Positions 23,901 to 34,439 of a stretch of 64,000 nucleotides of DNA are shown here, piece after piece. A program made the translations under genes and the position numbers. Below the pieces are notes generated by a model. It worked only from the letters and a program-made list of their open reading frames with translations, did not search any database and was not told the DNA's origin. The stretch's first letter is position 1. The number at the start of each line of letters is the position of its first letter. Where the stretch lies: positions 8,616,320-8,680,319 of the forward strand of contig OU452219.1 of NCBI GenBank assembly GCA_911728455.2, written 5' to 3'. The DNA is from Marthasterias glacialis (taxonomy: Eukaryota; Echinodermata; Asteroidea; Forcipulatida; Asteriidae).

Positions 23901-25033
23901 TCATACCTACTCGAAATGATGATGATTTCATGATGACATGTTGCTTTTCCCCAGAACAATGAAACCTTTTCCAAACACAAATATTATTTACAGAAAAACA
24001 ATCAGGCTGAAAAATTTCCATGTATATGTGTTAGTTTTTAACTAGATGGGCCCTATTTCATGCAGCTGCTGAGATGGAAACAAATTACAAACAAACTTAC
24101 TCAACCATCAAATGACACCAGTCAGAAACGACAAAAGCCACAACAAGCACAGTCTGAAAACTTGAGCTTTTTTAGCTCATGAAATATCTACACTTGAACT
24201 GCAAGAAAAGCGGTCCTTGATCTTTTGTTGTAGTACCGGTATAGTCAGTCGTAGTTAAAACTATGACTGCACATGTCAAAAAAAAGAAATCAATGTCATG
24301 AGTGAAACCTCACACTTTAAGAAAAGGTGGGGATTATCGACGTCTTTCTAATTTCCATCAATCTGTACAGTCCACAGCCAATTAAATCAAGTGTGCATTT
24401 AATCCCATAAAACAACCCCCTCGTTAGACTGACTCGAACCCTTCACACTAGATCACAATTGACACACCGTTGCTGACGTCAGCTGCAGCTATCAAAAACG
24501 ATACAATTTCACCCAATATTCAGTCCACCCGATACAATCTGCCGCACAATTGAAAAAATTATGAGGCATTAAGATCCCTGTGTATAATGGGCAGTGACGT
24601 AGGCTGGCCGGCCAGAACGGTGACGCAAGTTTGTCTATAGAACGACTGGCCGTGCTGGTATAATAGGATGACTGAAGCGGTTTACTGGTTAAGACCAGAT
24701 GATGAGGGTAGTGCAGGACTCTGCAAAAAGGTCAACGGGATATGGTTTCATCCAGCCAACAATGACTCTTGTGGAGACTGTTTCTCGTGTTGGCAAGCTG
24801 AGTGTATGGTACTTGCACCTGGCCCTACACGACTGCATGGGCTGTCCACATGCAGGGCCTGAGGAACTGGTGCGGGTAATGACGTGAAACAAGTCCAGCC
24901 CGATTCCTCTTGTCTTCAAGAATCTTGTAAAAAGACAACAAGAGGACAATGAATGCAACAATGTAAACCAATACATTGCAACATTTCCTGGAAGTCGTAA
25001 CAAAACAACAAATCAATGGCGTTCTTTGGTTGC
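20941..25033. other. RAD51B intron; no exon seen
   Basis: A runs are at about 23093-23112 and 23184-23204. Half of a MITE (GGGCCCTATTTCATGCAGCTGCT) is near 24049. At 21780 and 21950 a word like CCCACGTTTGTCGA recurs 170 bp apart, hinting at an old tandem repeat. The blocks 22360-22680 and 24470-24900 are of higher complexity and hold TGACGTCA-type CRE words. They could be regulatory, but nothing proves it. Confidence 0.4.
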
Positions 25034-25121
25034 TAGGTGGCAGCAGACATATCAGGTAAATTCTGAGCGTGCGCATACCATTGAGAACAATTGATTTACC
25101 TGGTAAGTCTGCTGCCACCTG
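25034..25121. promoter_or_regulatory. Palindrome with two convergent CTCF-like cores
   Basis: The left arm TAGGTGGCAGCAGAC...CAGGTAAAT is mirrored by ATTTACCTGG...GTCTGCTGCCACCT. Each arm holds an exact YAGRKGGCRS core: TAGGTGGCAG on plus (25034-25043) and CAGGTGGCAG on minus (25112-25121). The 48-bp spacer contains GAGCGTGCGCATACC. It may be a small inverted-repeat element that carries the motif. Confidence 0.5.
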
Positions 25122-25316
25122 GCATTCATGAAAGTGTCTCATTAACTTCAGTTTCTCACCCAAGTAATTTTATTCAACATGAACAGTGATGGAAACAAAA
25201 TTTGTTGACGGATGTACTTTAAACTTCATAAAAACAAGGGTGGTATGGTATGTGGCTAAACAGGATTATAAGCAAGGTTTGAGGAAACTGCCATGTTGCC
25301 TGCTTGTTTGAAAGAG

Positions 25317-25376
25317 AAAAACAAACAAACAAACAAACAAACAAACAAACAAACAAACAAACAAACAAACAAACAA
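25317..25376. repeat. (AAAC)n microsatellite
   Basis: About 14 perfect tetranucleotide units. Confidence 0.95.
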
Positions 25377-25813
25377 TAAAATAAAAACCAGCATCCCACC
25401 TTTGTACACATTATCACCAAAAGTGAAACGAAACCGATGAACCTCCACTGGGACTGTTCCTCAATATGTATATCTTCTTTCCTTCATGATTTGGGATTTC
25501 CCTTCCCCGAAAGAAGGATGTTTTCCTATAATATCCAAATCCACTTGAGGGAAGCGTGGCATAAATGTGACCATCCAATATGTATCAATTTACTCTGCCT
25601 GTTTGTCGTACAGAAATGTCTGAGAATGTTCAGTAATATCCAACATTTTTGTCAAGGGCTCTTCTATTACAAAGCTTTGAACATTCCTAAAAAATTCTCT
25701 GAATATTACTATAGCTGTTTTTTTTCTTCTTTTCTTTTCTGTGACAGGTTTTATTAGAGGCGCTCGCGGCTCAGATTTCACACATTGTAGGGATCGGAAT
25801 AAAAAAAAAGAGT

Positions 25814-26005
25814 ATGAAAATTCAGGTGCCATGTCCGGGAGAAGATAAAAATGCTTATCGAGTGACTATATCTATACGTAGTCTACTTCATGTTTTGTGC
25901 ACGTGGAGTACATTAACAAATTTTAAAGACGATTACAGGAGTAACTGGAAGACGTTGTTGCAATTATTTCAAGATATCGAGTCTGGATCTTTGAAATATA
26001 TGTAA
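25814..26005 (+). other. Small open frame, 63 codons, unrecognised
   Basis: The frame runs from ATG (25814) to TAA. The peptide (MKIQVPCPGEDKNAYR at its start, DYRSNWKTLLQLF near its end) has balanced composition and is not low-complexity. No ribosome-context strength, splice site or family match is evident. It could be an exon, part of an old transposon, or chance. Confidence 0.2.
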
Positions 26006-28949
26006 TTAATAGAAGTATATTGAAGCCTGGGAATCGTTTGAGGGAGCTGTTGAGAAGTTATTACCAAGAACAACTATACCGTACATGCCAAGTGTCATTT
26101 TTTCCTTCTTTTTTAAACCAAGACATCTCTTTCTGAAGCAAAACATCTCCAAGAAAAGATGCATTCCATAACGGAACAATTTGCTCATTTGCGTTGTCCG
26201 ATGTTTTTAGAGCCTGACAGTACGTACAAAGGTAATTTTACAGATACGAAGTTTCGTATAAAATCAGAAGTATCTCAAGAATGCTGCAAGCAAATTCTAT
26301 AAATCATGCACTTTTATATCGAAAATGTAATGTATTTTAATTCATAAATGCTATAAATTACTTGTAATTGCATGGACAACAAGTTGCGTTTTTAATTTAA
26401 ACAAGTTAACTTTCCTTCTCAAACCTATGCAGTTAGTGACAAAAAACTACAAATTGTTATGATTCAAGCACCTTGAACTACCGTAGCCCGTGTACTGCGC
26501 AGCGCAGGTTTATGAATCAAACGGCTTCTTGAAGCTGAAAAATTTCTCTTTCCACTAGTGTAACATGAATGATGATTGGTTAACTGTAACCAGTTGCCAT
26601 TTTACAGGACAGCAAATCATATCCAATGGAAAAGACCCTCTTATAGCATGTGTTAGACGTCAGAACACGCGTTGATGTCGCCTGTGTGTGTTCAGCGCAT
26701 CATTATTCGAGCCCTTCTCATGGCACTATGTTCCGTTTTGCATCCGTCTTTTAACAGGCCGTTCAAAAGTCTTACCAGTGTTGTTCGTCATGCAATTGTT
26801 GTACCCTATGATGTGGTCCATGTTGCCATCCCCCCCCCCCCCGAGGGTGTACAAAACTCATGGACCTCATCACACAGCCTGCAACACCTTTTTTCTTATA
26901 CCTCAACAGCTTGCAAGATTGGGAAACAAACAGTATAAAGTGAAATAAGTTATATTTATTTGTTAATTTATTGTTGAAGATTGCATGTTGTTGTTTATTT
27001 GAATGACTTCAAACACTTTAACATGGAATAACATATGACCTCATACCCTGGGGTATGTCTAATATTGTACAAGGCGGTGGAAACGACCAACGATGGGCTC
27101 GATCAAGGTGATGTACTTTGTGGGACATCACTCATGTCCCCCTTCCTGAGCACACGGGCCATATACATGTGTCTTTGTAGCACATCATGTGATTGTTCTC
27201 GACCAATAAAAATTCAGAATATATTACCGCGGTATAACAAATACTATTGACAGATGCATGGCGTTCAAAAAAAAGGACATCAACCTCACATTGTGTGAAC
27301 ACTTAGCAGTGAATATTGTATGTATGTTTTAAATTAGCATGTTCCCAGTCGCTCACATGTTTTTACTTGGAAAGCGTGTTTTTCATTTTAGACTTCACCT
27401 GTTTTGACTTGACGCAGATGCACCAACTCTGGCAAACCATGTTATATTTCACATGAACGTTGGGCTGTATTTGATTATTGTCGTACCTTTCCCAGAATTG
27501 CCCAGTTGTACAAGCGCAGGCATTCCAGGGAGTTGCAACAAATGCTTTGGGTATCTCCTGTGCATTACTGAATACCGAGCAGAGTGCACATTCAAATTAC
27601 ATTCTATACAATGGCATTCAAGCAGTGAAATATATAAGATTTGATGTCGGCATGGGGAGAGTGTTGTCTGGTTAAATGATCATATGTACATTTTACCTTC
27701 AAATTAGTTTATGGACAAGTTTATATGCTCTTGTACATTACTACTAATTTACACTGAACTTATGAGGGTACCTCCTGCCAAATCCTCCACAAAAAAGTTT
27801 GACTGATCTCTGCGGATGAATTCCTGAAACTGTTACAGAAGACATTCCTGATCAGTTTTCCACTCGTTTCCTGCCTCATTTCTCTCCATACGTGCACCTT
27901 CCACACCTCTCCCTAGCCAGCCTGCTTCCAATTCCCTTTCATCATTTCTCCTCATCTTCACTGGTTCAAGCAGCCGACAAAAAAAAAAGCTCCCCGACCA
28001 AGGACAAATGAACAGTTCACACTCCAAGCACGATTTCGCCTCAACACCTAGACACGTCGGGCTCACACTATGCCTTCATTTTCTGACGGCATCACACACA
28101 TACTCTCTGGTTCATCATCAGCGTATCGGCATTCTGTTGGACGCTCAAGCTTTTGTGCTGACCTTCACTGGAGAGAGAGCAGTTCTCACTCCCTTGACTT
28201 TAGCTGTTACATTGAACAATTTCCTGCCATTAAGTTTTCATGAACTCGTGGGAGTATTCCCTTTTAATTTGTTTAAAATGTATCTCAGTTGTTCAATGAA
28301 GACGTTAAAGCAAGTGTGCTGAATCTTTTTACCTGAAGCCCCTAACAAAACACGCCACATGTAAAGTGATATAAATGAAATGTTTAATGGCAGGTGATGA
28401 GTGCAAGATGTGTGCAAGTTCTGAACATTCTGTTTACGGTGAAGGGAATTTCAATTTTTTGTCATTTATAAGATTTCACGTTCGAGTAGTTATAAATTGA
28501 ATTAAAGCTAAAAATAAATTGAATTAAAGCTGGGGGAAAAAACCCAAATAAACCCAAAATTATGTTTCAAAAGACAAATAGAAACCGGGAAAAATATTCG
28601 GAAACTTGCTTTTTCAACCTACAACTGGGATATTTTCACTTAGAGTCATTATTATTTTGGTGTTTCATAAAAAAATAATGACTCCAGCTTTATACTAATA
28701 TCAATGATTAGTACAAATGTGTTTTGTTGGATTTTAATGATTTTTTATCTATGATATAAAAAGTATCAAGCAAGAAATTTCACAAACTAAGGGGAGCTGT
28801 TTGAAATAGATGCAAGATCTAACCATGCCAGATTGGGACAAGTCCAGACCACACATTGTTACCAGAAACTATCTGCAATAATTTAAGAAAGTTTTAAGAT
28901 ACTGGTAGAATAGACCATGAATAGAACAATTTAACACACCCATACACAT
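26006..28949. other. RAD51B intron; no exon seen
   Basis: Non-coding, with a poly-C run near 26830-26842. Frames at 26672-26948 and 28008-28322 have no recognisable content. Confidence 0.5.
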
Positions 28950-29448
28950 ACACACATCCTTGTCATTTAATTGGTGGAACACACGTCATGTGTCATCCTC
29001 TACTTAGCCATTTATTTATGGCTCGACATTGGACAACATTATGTTAGGACGGTGTACATGTTTTTTCTTGCAGCGCCATTCCCAAAATAATCGGTCCAGC
29101 CCGTTCATCCAAACGAGGCAGAGTCGTGTCACGGCGGACAAGGTTTATGTCTACATGGAGTCGTCCACGTTATTTAGAAGGGGCTTTTAGAATTTTCAGA
29201 GTGTGGGGAAGACACATTTTCCATGTCAATTTTGTGTTTATTATGAAAACATTTTCAATGCCAAGGATCTATGAGTGAGTCATATAAAACAAATATTGAA
29301 TGCATGTGAGTGCATCGTCGCAGAATATAATCACTCGGTGAAATCTGGCTTTCCCATCTCACCCGGCTTCACTTCATGAAATGGAATAGTCCAGATTTCA
29401 CCTCGTGATTACAGTCTGCGACTATGCACTCACATGCATTCAATATTT
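28950..29448 (+). mobile_element. Long-hairpin element, copy B
   Basis: It starts at about CATCCTTGTCATTTAATTGG, with CACACGTCATGTGTCATCC after it. It ends in a large imperfect palindrome: left arm about 29306-29350 (CGTCGCAGAATATAATCAC, GGTGAAATCTGGCTTTCCC), right arm about 29388-29433. Confidence 0.7.
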
Positions 29449-30726
29449 TGAACAACATTAAGCCCTGCCCACCACAGCAACTTTCTGTCACTGTAGCGTA
29501 AGGAAAAGGCTTTTTTTAGGAGGGAAATTTAAATTTGTGCTGGAACATTTCAAGGGCCCACCAAGGCAATGACCAGGGGCAAGGAGGCAATTGCCTCAAT
29601 TACGGCTTTGAAGTACCAGGCCGGGGTGCCCACTTAGGTAGCAAGTGTGACACATGCCTCTCTCTCTGCTCCAAACCACACTCAAAAAGCATGACGCAGC
29701 AATCAAAATCAGGGTTTTAAAGTGTGGACTTTTGACAGACTTTTTGGGAGCTTGGTCAAAGTTGTGATTGGTCAATGCATTGAGGGGCAGACCTTAATGA
29801 ATCGGTCCATTCCAAAGAAATTGTCTTTCAAAAACAGAACACATTTTCATAATGTCCTTGGAATGTTCAAAGTTGAAACATGTAACAGTCATTAGTTCAC
29901 AGATTAAGACACGGCTGACTAACTCAATGTCCTCGAAAGCCAAAAAGTGAAGTTTCAATCCATTCTTAACCACTAGCTTCCAAGAAGAATATTAAGTACC
30001 CACTAAAGTCTGTTGTGTCACCTTTTAAACTACGATTTTTTGCAGTGTTGCAAAAAAATGGCAAAGTATGTGCATGGTGCCCATTCAGAGACCATTCCTT
30101 TCTGTATAATCATCACTATGCCCAGACATGCTGTAGACTGTGCCAGTCTTGTGCGCATTGGAAACGAGAAAACAAGACTGTATTTCTTTGTGAAATCAAA
30201 CCTTTTTATATTTCATGCATTAAAAGGAAGTTTTGTGTGTTGTTTTAGAAATGTAGGCCGACATAGTATGTTAGCATGGGAAATATTTATACATGTACAT
30301 CCAGGACATGATAATTCCTATGACCATGTAGGTCAAATCTAGCCACTATGAGCATTCTGGTAGAAGCCACTTGTGGCTTCTAAGCTCTCCAAAGGGTAAA
30401 TTAATATCAGGCCCTAATTTTCAAATAGTGCTTAGCACTCAAAACTGCTAAGCGCAAAGAAGATTCCTTTGGAAAAAAAACAGCACAAAAATGTCATGTT
30501 GCTGTCACATACATATTTCAGCAGCATTTTCCATAAACTGCACCTATATGCTTGTACCGAATGTTGAAAACACTCTCTTTAATCCAACATTGGTGTGGGG
30601 GAAAAAATGTTTAGAGAGGTGTCTCTCCTTGTGTGACAACTCATTTTGCTCCATCTCTGTACCCGGGGACTTTAGCTCCTGTGAGAATGGTGTGGTGTTG
30701 AGGGCATTATGGATCATGTAACTTAC
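29449..30726. other. RAD51B intron; no exon seen
   Basis: A decayed fragment with AGTGCTTAGCAC sits near 30425. The minus-strand frame that continues past the exon donor at 30726 is intron read-through. Confidence 0.5.
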
Positions 30727-30836
30727 CTCTCGTCTGGATTCATCAACGTACTGGAGAATGAGGCGTGTGTTGACACTATGACTCCATGTGTTTCCAAGGG
30801 CTGCCATTACATAGGAAGAGCCATCTCTGAAGTCAT
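30727..30836 (-). CDS. RAD51B: RAD51B, internal coding exon (110 bp)
   Basis: This is the next RAD51B exon. On the minus strand the acceptor reads TTGATATCACAG and the donor is GAGAG followed by GTAAGT, both strong. It enters in phase 1 and leaves in phase 0. It encodes a completed Asp, then DFRDGSSYVMAALGNTW and SHSVNTRLILQYVDESRRE. The stretch ALGNTWSHSVNTRLILQY is nearly identical to human RAD51B as I recall it, and differs from RAD51 (GGNIIAHASTTRLYL), RAD51C and XRCC3. This exon is what fixes the paralogue assignment. In the fold it is the helix and strand next to the subunit interface. The intron upstream of it is 5573 bp (30837-36409) and the intron downstream is 13775 bp (16952-30726). 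I am very confident that it is an exon and confident of the paralogue. Confidence 0.94.
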
Positions 30837-30999
30837 CTGTGATATCAAACAAATCACTCAGTGAAGCAAGCTGTTACAACTAATTCATCGGTGATAACCA
30901 TTTTTAGGAACCATTCAAAACTTTGTCCACGAGCCCTTACTTTCCCACAAAAGTTCCGGAAATGATCATGACATTTTTTTCAACCACTGTGTTTGATTT

Positions 31000-31185
31000 T
31001 TATTTGTTTTACCCATACACCGATGTGTTTAAGCACTGTATACTCACTACTTTCCCCAGTTCTGTGAAAAATCCACAGGCACATTACTCAGGTGGGATTC
31101 CAACCCATGACCTTTGCCATTCTAGAGCAGATGTCTTACCAACAAGACAACCAAGATTGCCCGGTAGCTAGAGGCCGTTCGAATC
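31000..31185 (-). repeat. tRNA-derived SINE (TCTAGAA family)
   Basis: The body is on the left (ACCCATACACCGATGTGTTT), then the degraded B box GGGATTCCAACCC, then CATTCTAGAGCAGATGTCTTACC. Confidence 0.65.
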
Positions 31186-31314
31186 CCCCCTTTTTTTTTA
31201 GCAGCGGGTAGCACAGTTTCCAATAGATTGTGTTTGAGACTTGAATTGAAACGATATTTGTAAAATGGAAATGTGTACACTCATGGCAACTCTATCAAGA
31301 CTACTGCCGTTTCA

Positions 31315-31660
31315 TGGCCGAGCCGTCTAGTGCATCAGACACAAGTTCTGATAGCTGAACCATCGGAGTGCGGGTTCGATTCCCGGTCATGACACTTGTG
31401 TCCTTGAGCAAGGCACTTAACCATAAGTGCTTCTCTTAACCCAGGTGCACATGGGAACCTGTGAGGGCCGTGAGATAGCATTGTGTTGGATTAACCCCTT
31501 AGCGCTAATATAAGCAGCTTGGGGTCGTATTCTCCCCAGGGAGTTGAGAAAGTTTGAGGAATGGTCTCAGTATGCCTGATGAACAGGGATAATGTTGTAA
31601 AACCCCTTGGTCTAATTTACTAGGACATGTGCGCTATATAAGAACCGATTATTACTATTA
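31315..31660 (+). repeat. tRNA-derived SINE with core-like body
   Basis: The tRNA-like head carries an exact B box, GGTTCGATTCC (31373-31383). Next comes TGTCCTTGAGCAAGGCACTTAACC, a motif shared by many animal SINEs (written here as known family lore). The end is GCGCTATATAAGAACC plus an ATTACT tail, as in L2-mobilised SINEs. Confidence 0.75.
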
Positions 31661-32011
31661 AAACGTTGAATTAGATCTCATTTGAATCTCATATTTTATT
31701 ACTATTAAGACTAGAAAAAACCCAGAGGGATTCCATACTATTCAGAACCAAGGCTTTGGCTCATGCTCTGGCTTACGGTCTGTGTACCTATTTGCAGCCC
31801 TGTACCAACAGTGCACGCTCTCAAAATGACTGACCAAACCTATGTCTGAGCTGCCGAAGCCAAGGTAAGGAAAAAGGAATATCTCTCTGGGCCCCTGGTT
31901 AGAGATCACCACTCTGGAAGTCGGCTCGCTTTCAGGGTAAAGCACAAGCAAAGGATTTTTAAATGGGGCGCATAAAGAAAGGTTTGAACACAAATTTGTC
32001 TTATGTTCGGC
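31661..32011. other. RAD51B intron, no feature seen
   Basis: Non-coding. The minus-strand frame at 31742-31993 has no recognisable content. Confidence 0.5.
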
Positions 32012-32261
32012 ACTGCTCTCTTAATGTAAAAGAGTGAAAAACCACTCCTTTTGTCCACCATACCACTCTTGCAAGGAGCCATATGGCAGATACCTCTTTT
32101 TAGAGTGAAAAACATGTATTTTCACTAGATTCAGAGTAAAATTCACTCCACTTTCACTCAAAAAAGGGTGGTGAAGAGTGAGTTTCACTCTCAAAAGAGC
32201 CAGACTGACACCACTCTGGCTAGCAAGTGAAATTTTCACTCTTTTACATTTAGAGAGTGGA
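32012..32261. mobile_element. MITE with CTCTCTTAATGTAAAAGAGTG ends
   Basis: The 29-bp ends 32012-32040 and 32233-32261 are inverted repeats with few mismatches. GAGTGAAAA and its complement recur inside. Confidence 0.75.
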
Positions 32262-32393
32262 GTCCAAGGCTAGCTCACTAGTACGATTTCACGCATAAGT
32301 GTGAGTCTTTGACCAATTTCTTAGTGCTGAGTAGGATCTGTATCTTTGCATGGTGGAGATATAAACTAGTATTTTATTTCATTTAATTTATTT

Positions 32394-32486
32394 TGTGGTA
32401 ACACCATGGAATTACATGCTCTTGAGTTGTGGTGGTTCTTTTCACCACAGCTCATCGAGAGGTATTATTTCCATGGTTTTACCACA
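32394..32486. mobile_element. 93-bp hairpin element (TGTGGTAACACCATGGAA)
   Basis: The ends TGTGGTAACACCATGGAA and TTCCATGGTTTTACCACA face each other. The centre is also palindromic (GTGGTGGTTC, then CACCAC). Confidence 0.75.
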
Positions 32487-32642
32487 GGCCCTACTAGTTA
32501 GAAGTGCACTAAAAACTTTGCTACGCGGAACCCAAAAACCATTTAATGTTTATAACTTTGCTTTATAATATGTTTATAATATTGCTACGTCATATTTTCT
32601 GCTCAGCAGCTCAGTGGCATAGCGTGACCAGACATTTTCATT

Positions 32643-32660
32643 GGGGGGGGGGGGGGGGGG
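32643..32660 (+). repeat. G18 homopolymer
   Basis: A run of 18 G. More G-rich tracts follow at about 33003-33053. Confidence 0.95.
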
Positions 32661-33630
32661 AGCAAAAACATAATTTTTGATGGGCTATTTAATAATTTAT
32701 CTTCCTGTATGCGCTAATTCTCCAATTAGATTGCTCAACGGGAGTGTGATAATAAAACATATCATACTCCCAGTAGTCTATATTGCACTCGGCGTATTGT
32801 GAGTATCTTGCGTCACGCTCCATATCTGCACAGTGCAAAATGACATTCTAAAATGTGCGCGCTGCACATTTTGCGCATTTTGTCCTTCGACCTCGTGGGA
32901 TATGGGACGCAGAAGCGCTCTATTTTCCCATATTCCACTTGTGCTTGTGTGATAACTTATACTATCCAACCATTCATTTGTGCATTCTGCTCAATCCGAT
33001 TTGGGGGGGGCAAGGGTTCTGAGCAGAGGGGGGGGGGGAGGAGGGGGCACTCCTGCTCCCCTCTGGTTAGGCCACTCCAGCAGCTCTTTGAAATTGTACC
33101 CTGATCTAAAACAAAACAAAACACATTGACAGAGCAGAAGCTCATCAATCAATCCTGATAAACACTAAAAACAGCACTCCTTAGGGACACTACAGTTGTC
33201 CCTTATGGCCTAGTATTCAACGACATTGTTGAATGTGCATTTTGGGAGATTCGACATCATCGACAGAGTCATTAGATCCATGAGGAAGCTGATTTGAATT
33301 ACATTTGTCCCCATACAGCTATAAAGGACTTGGTCCTTATGCCTGACAAACTCACAGCACATGGTTCAAGAGTTATCGAGTAGGAAGGTAAATGCTAACG
33401 TTGAGTGCATGTGATGAACACAGATGTGCAAAATCAATGCACGTCATAAGGTCAGGATCATGAGAAACATGATTGGAATGTAGCATCATGTTTTTTTTTT
33501 TTTACAGCATCATCATAGAAGATGCATAGAGATAAAATCTTCCAGCAGTTTGACTATTTGTTGACTCGTGGTTGATCTCCAGATATCAATGTTATGCTCT
33601 CTATGTATAGATCACAGTATAAGCAGACCT

Positions 33631-33852
33631 GGACCCAATTTCAAGGCTCTCCTTACCGTAATCGAAAAAATCACCGCTTATGGTAACAGAAAAATCTGCG
33701 CTTAGCGTAAGCATATTTTTTTGACAGCCTCCAATCCTTGCTTGTGCGCGTGCGTATCTGTTGGGGCAGAAATTTGAGCTAACTCTGTAGATGGCGAATG
33801 GTGACCGTATGCCCAGAATTCTGCAGCAACCAGCGCCGTGAAATCAGGCCCT
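33631..33852. mobile_element. MITE, GCGCC...GGGCC end family
   Basis: The left end GGACCCAATTTCAAGGCTCT and the right end AGCGCCGTGAAATCAGGCCC are imperfect inverted repeats. Confidence 0.45.
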
Positions 33853-34057
33853 GGTTGAATCATTGAGATACGCTTTTTGCTGTTATGCTTACCTGCTGTT
33901 TTGAAGCAGCAAACAACCAAGCCACAGTTATTTGGAAAAGCTTTATCAATCTAACACAACAAAGTATTAGCATCTAGGAAGTAACTGGTTTGCGGGTGAC
34001 AACAATGTAACAGTAATCTCTTCAGGGAAGAAATGTTGGTTCTGAAAAGAACCAGGG

Positions 34058-34439
34058 GTGAGATGGGTCTCGATGTTTCAAACAGTATAGTCTGTTCTTC
34101 TTCAGGAGAATGCAGTCCATATGCACACCCAGATGCACACCCCCAACACAGTCATCTGAGACCTAGGTTTCCACATCAATGACATCTGGTCCCCACTTCT
34201 CCACAGGCCAATTCCTCCAGCCACTGTCCAGTCAACTACATGCACTGACAAACCCCAGTGCACACACAATCAGCCAGCAGACTCTATTCACACTTCCCGC
34301 AGTCAGGCACAACGTGGATCCCTCCCACCTAAACTTGTGTCCCTCCACTACAACTTAAGCTCCAGCATCAGCAGGAGTCTAGCATTCTCCTGAAGAAGAA
34401 CAGGATATACTTTTTGAAACATCCAGATCCATCCCACCT
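34058..34439. mobile_element. Inverted-repeat element with hammerhead-like cores
   Basis: About 57-bp arms (34058-34113 and 34382-34439) are inverted repeats. Each arm holds CTGAAGAAGAACAG, a short spacer, then GAAAC. On the minus strand of the left arm, AGAACAG pairs with CTGTTT with one bulge. The 268-bp interior is C/A-rich and non-coding. Confidence 0.7.

Noticed and set aside
25266-25448. FVCLFVCLFVCL ORF
   Set aside because: Translation of the (AAAC)n microsatellite at 25317-25376.
30544-30726. Extension of the RAD51B frame left of 30727
   Set aside because: The strong donor GTAAGT at 30726-30721 marks the exon end, and the next 26 residues expected for the family are at 16873-16951 instead.
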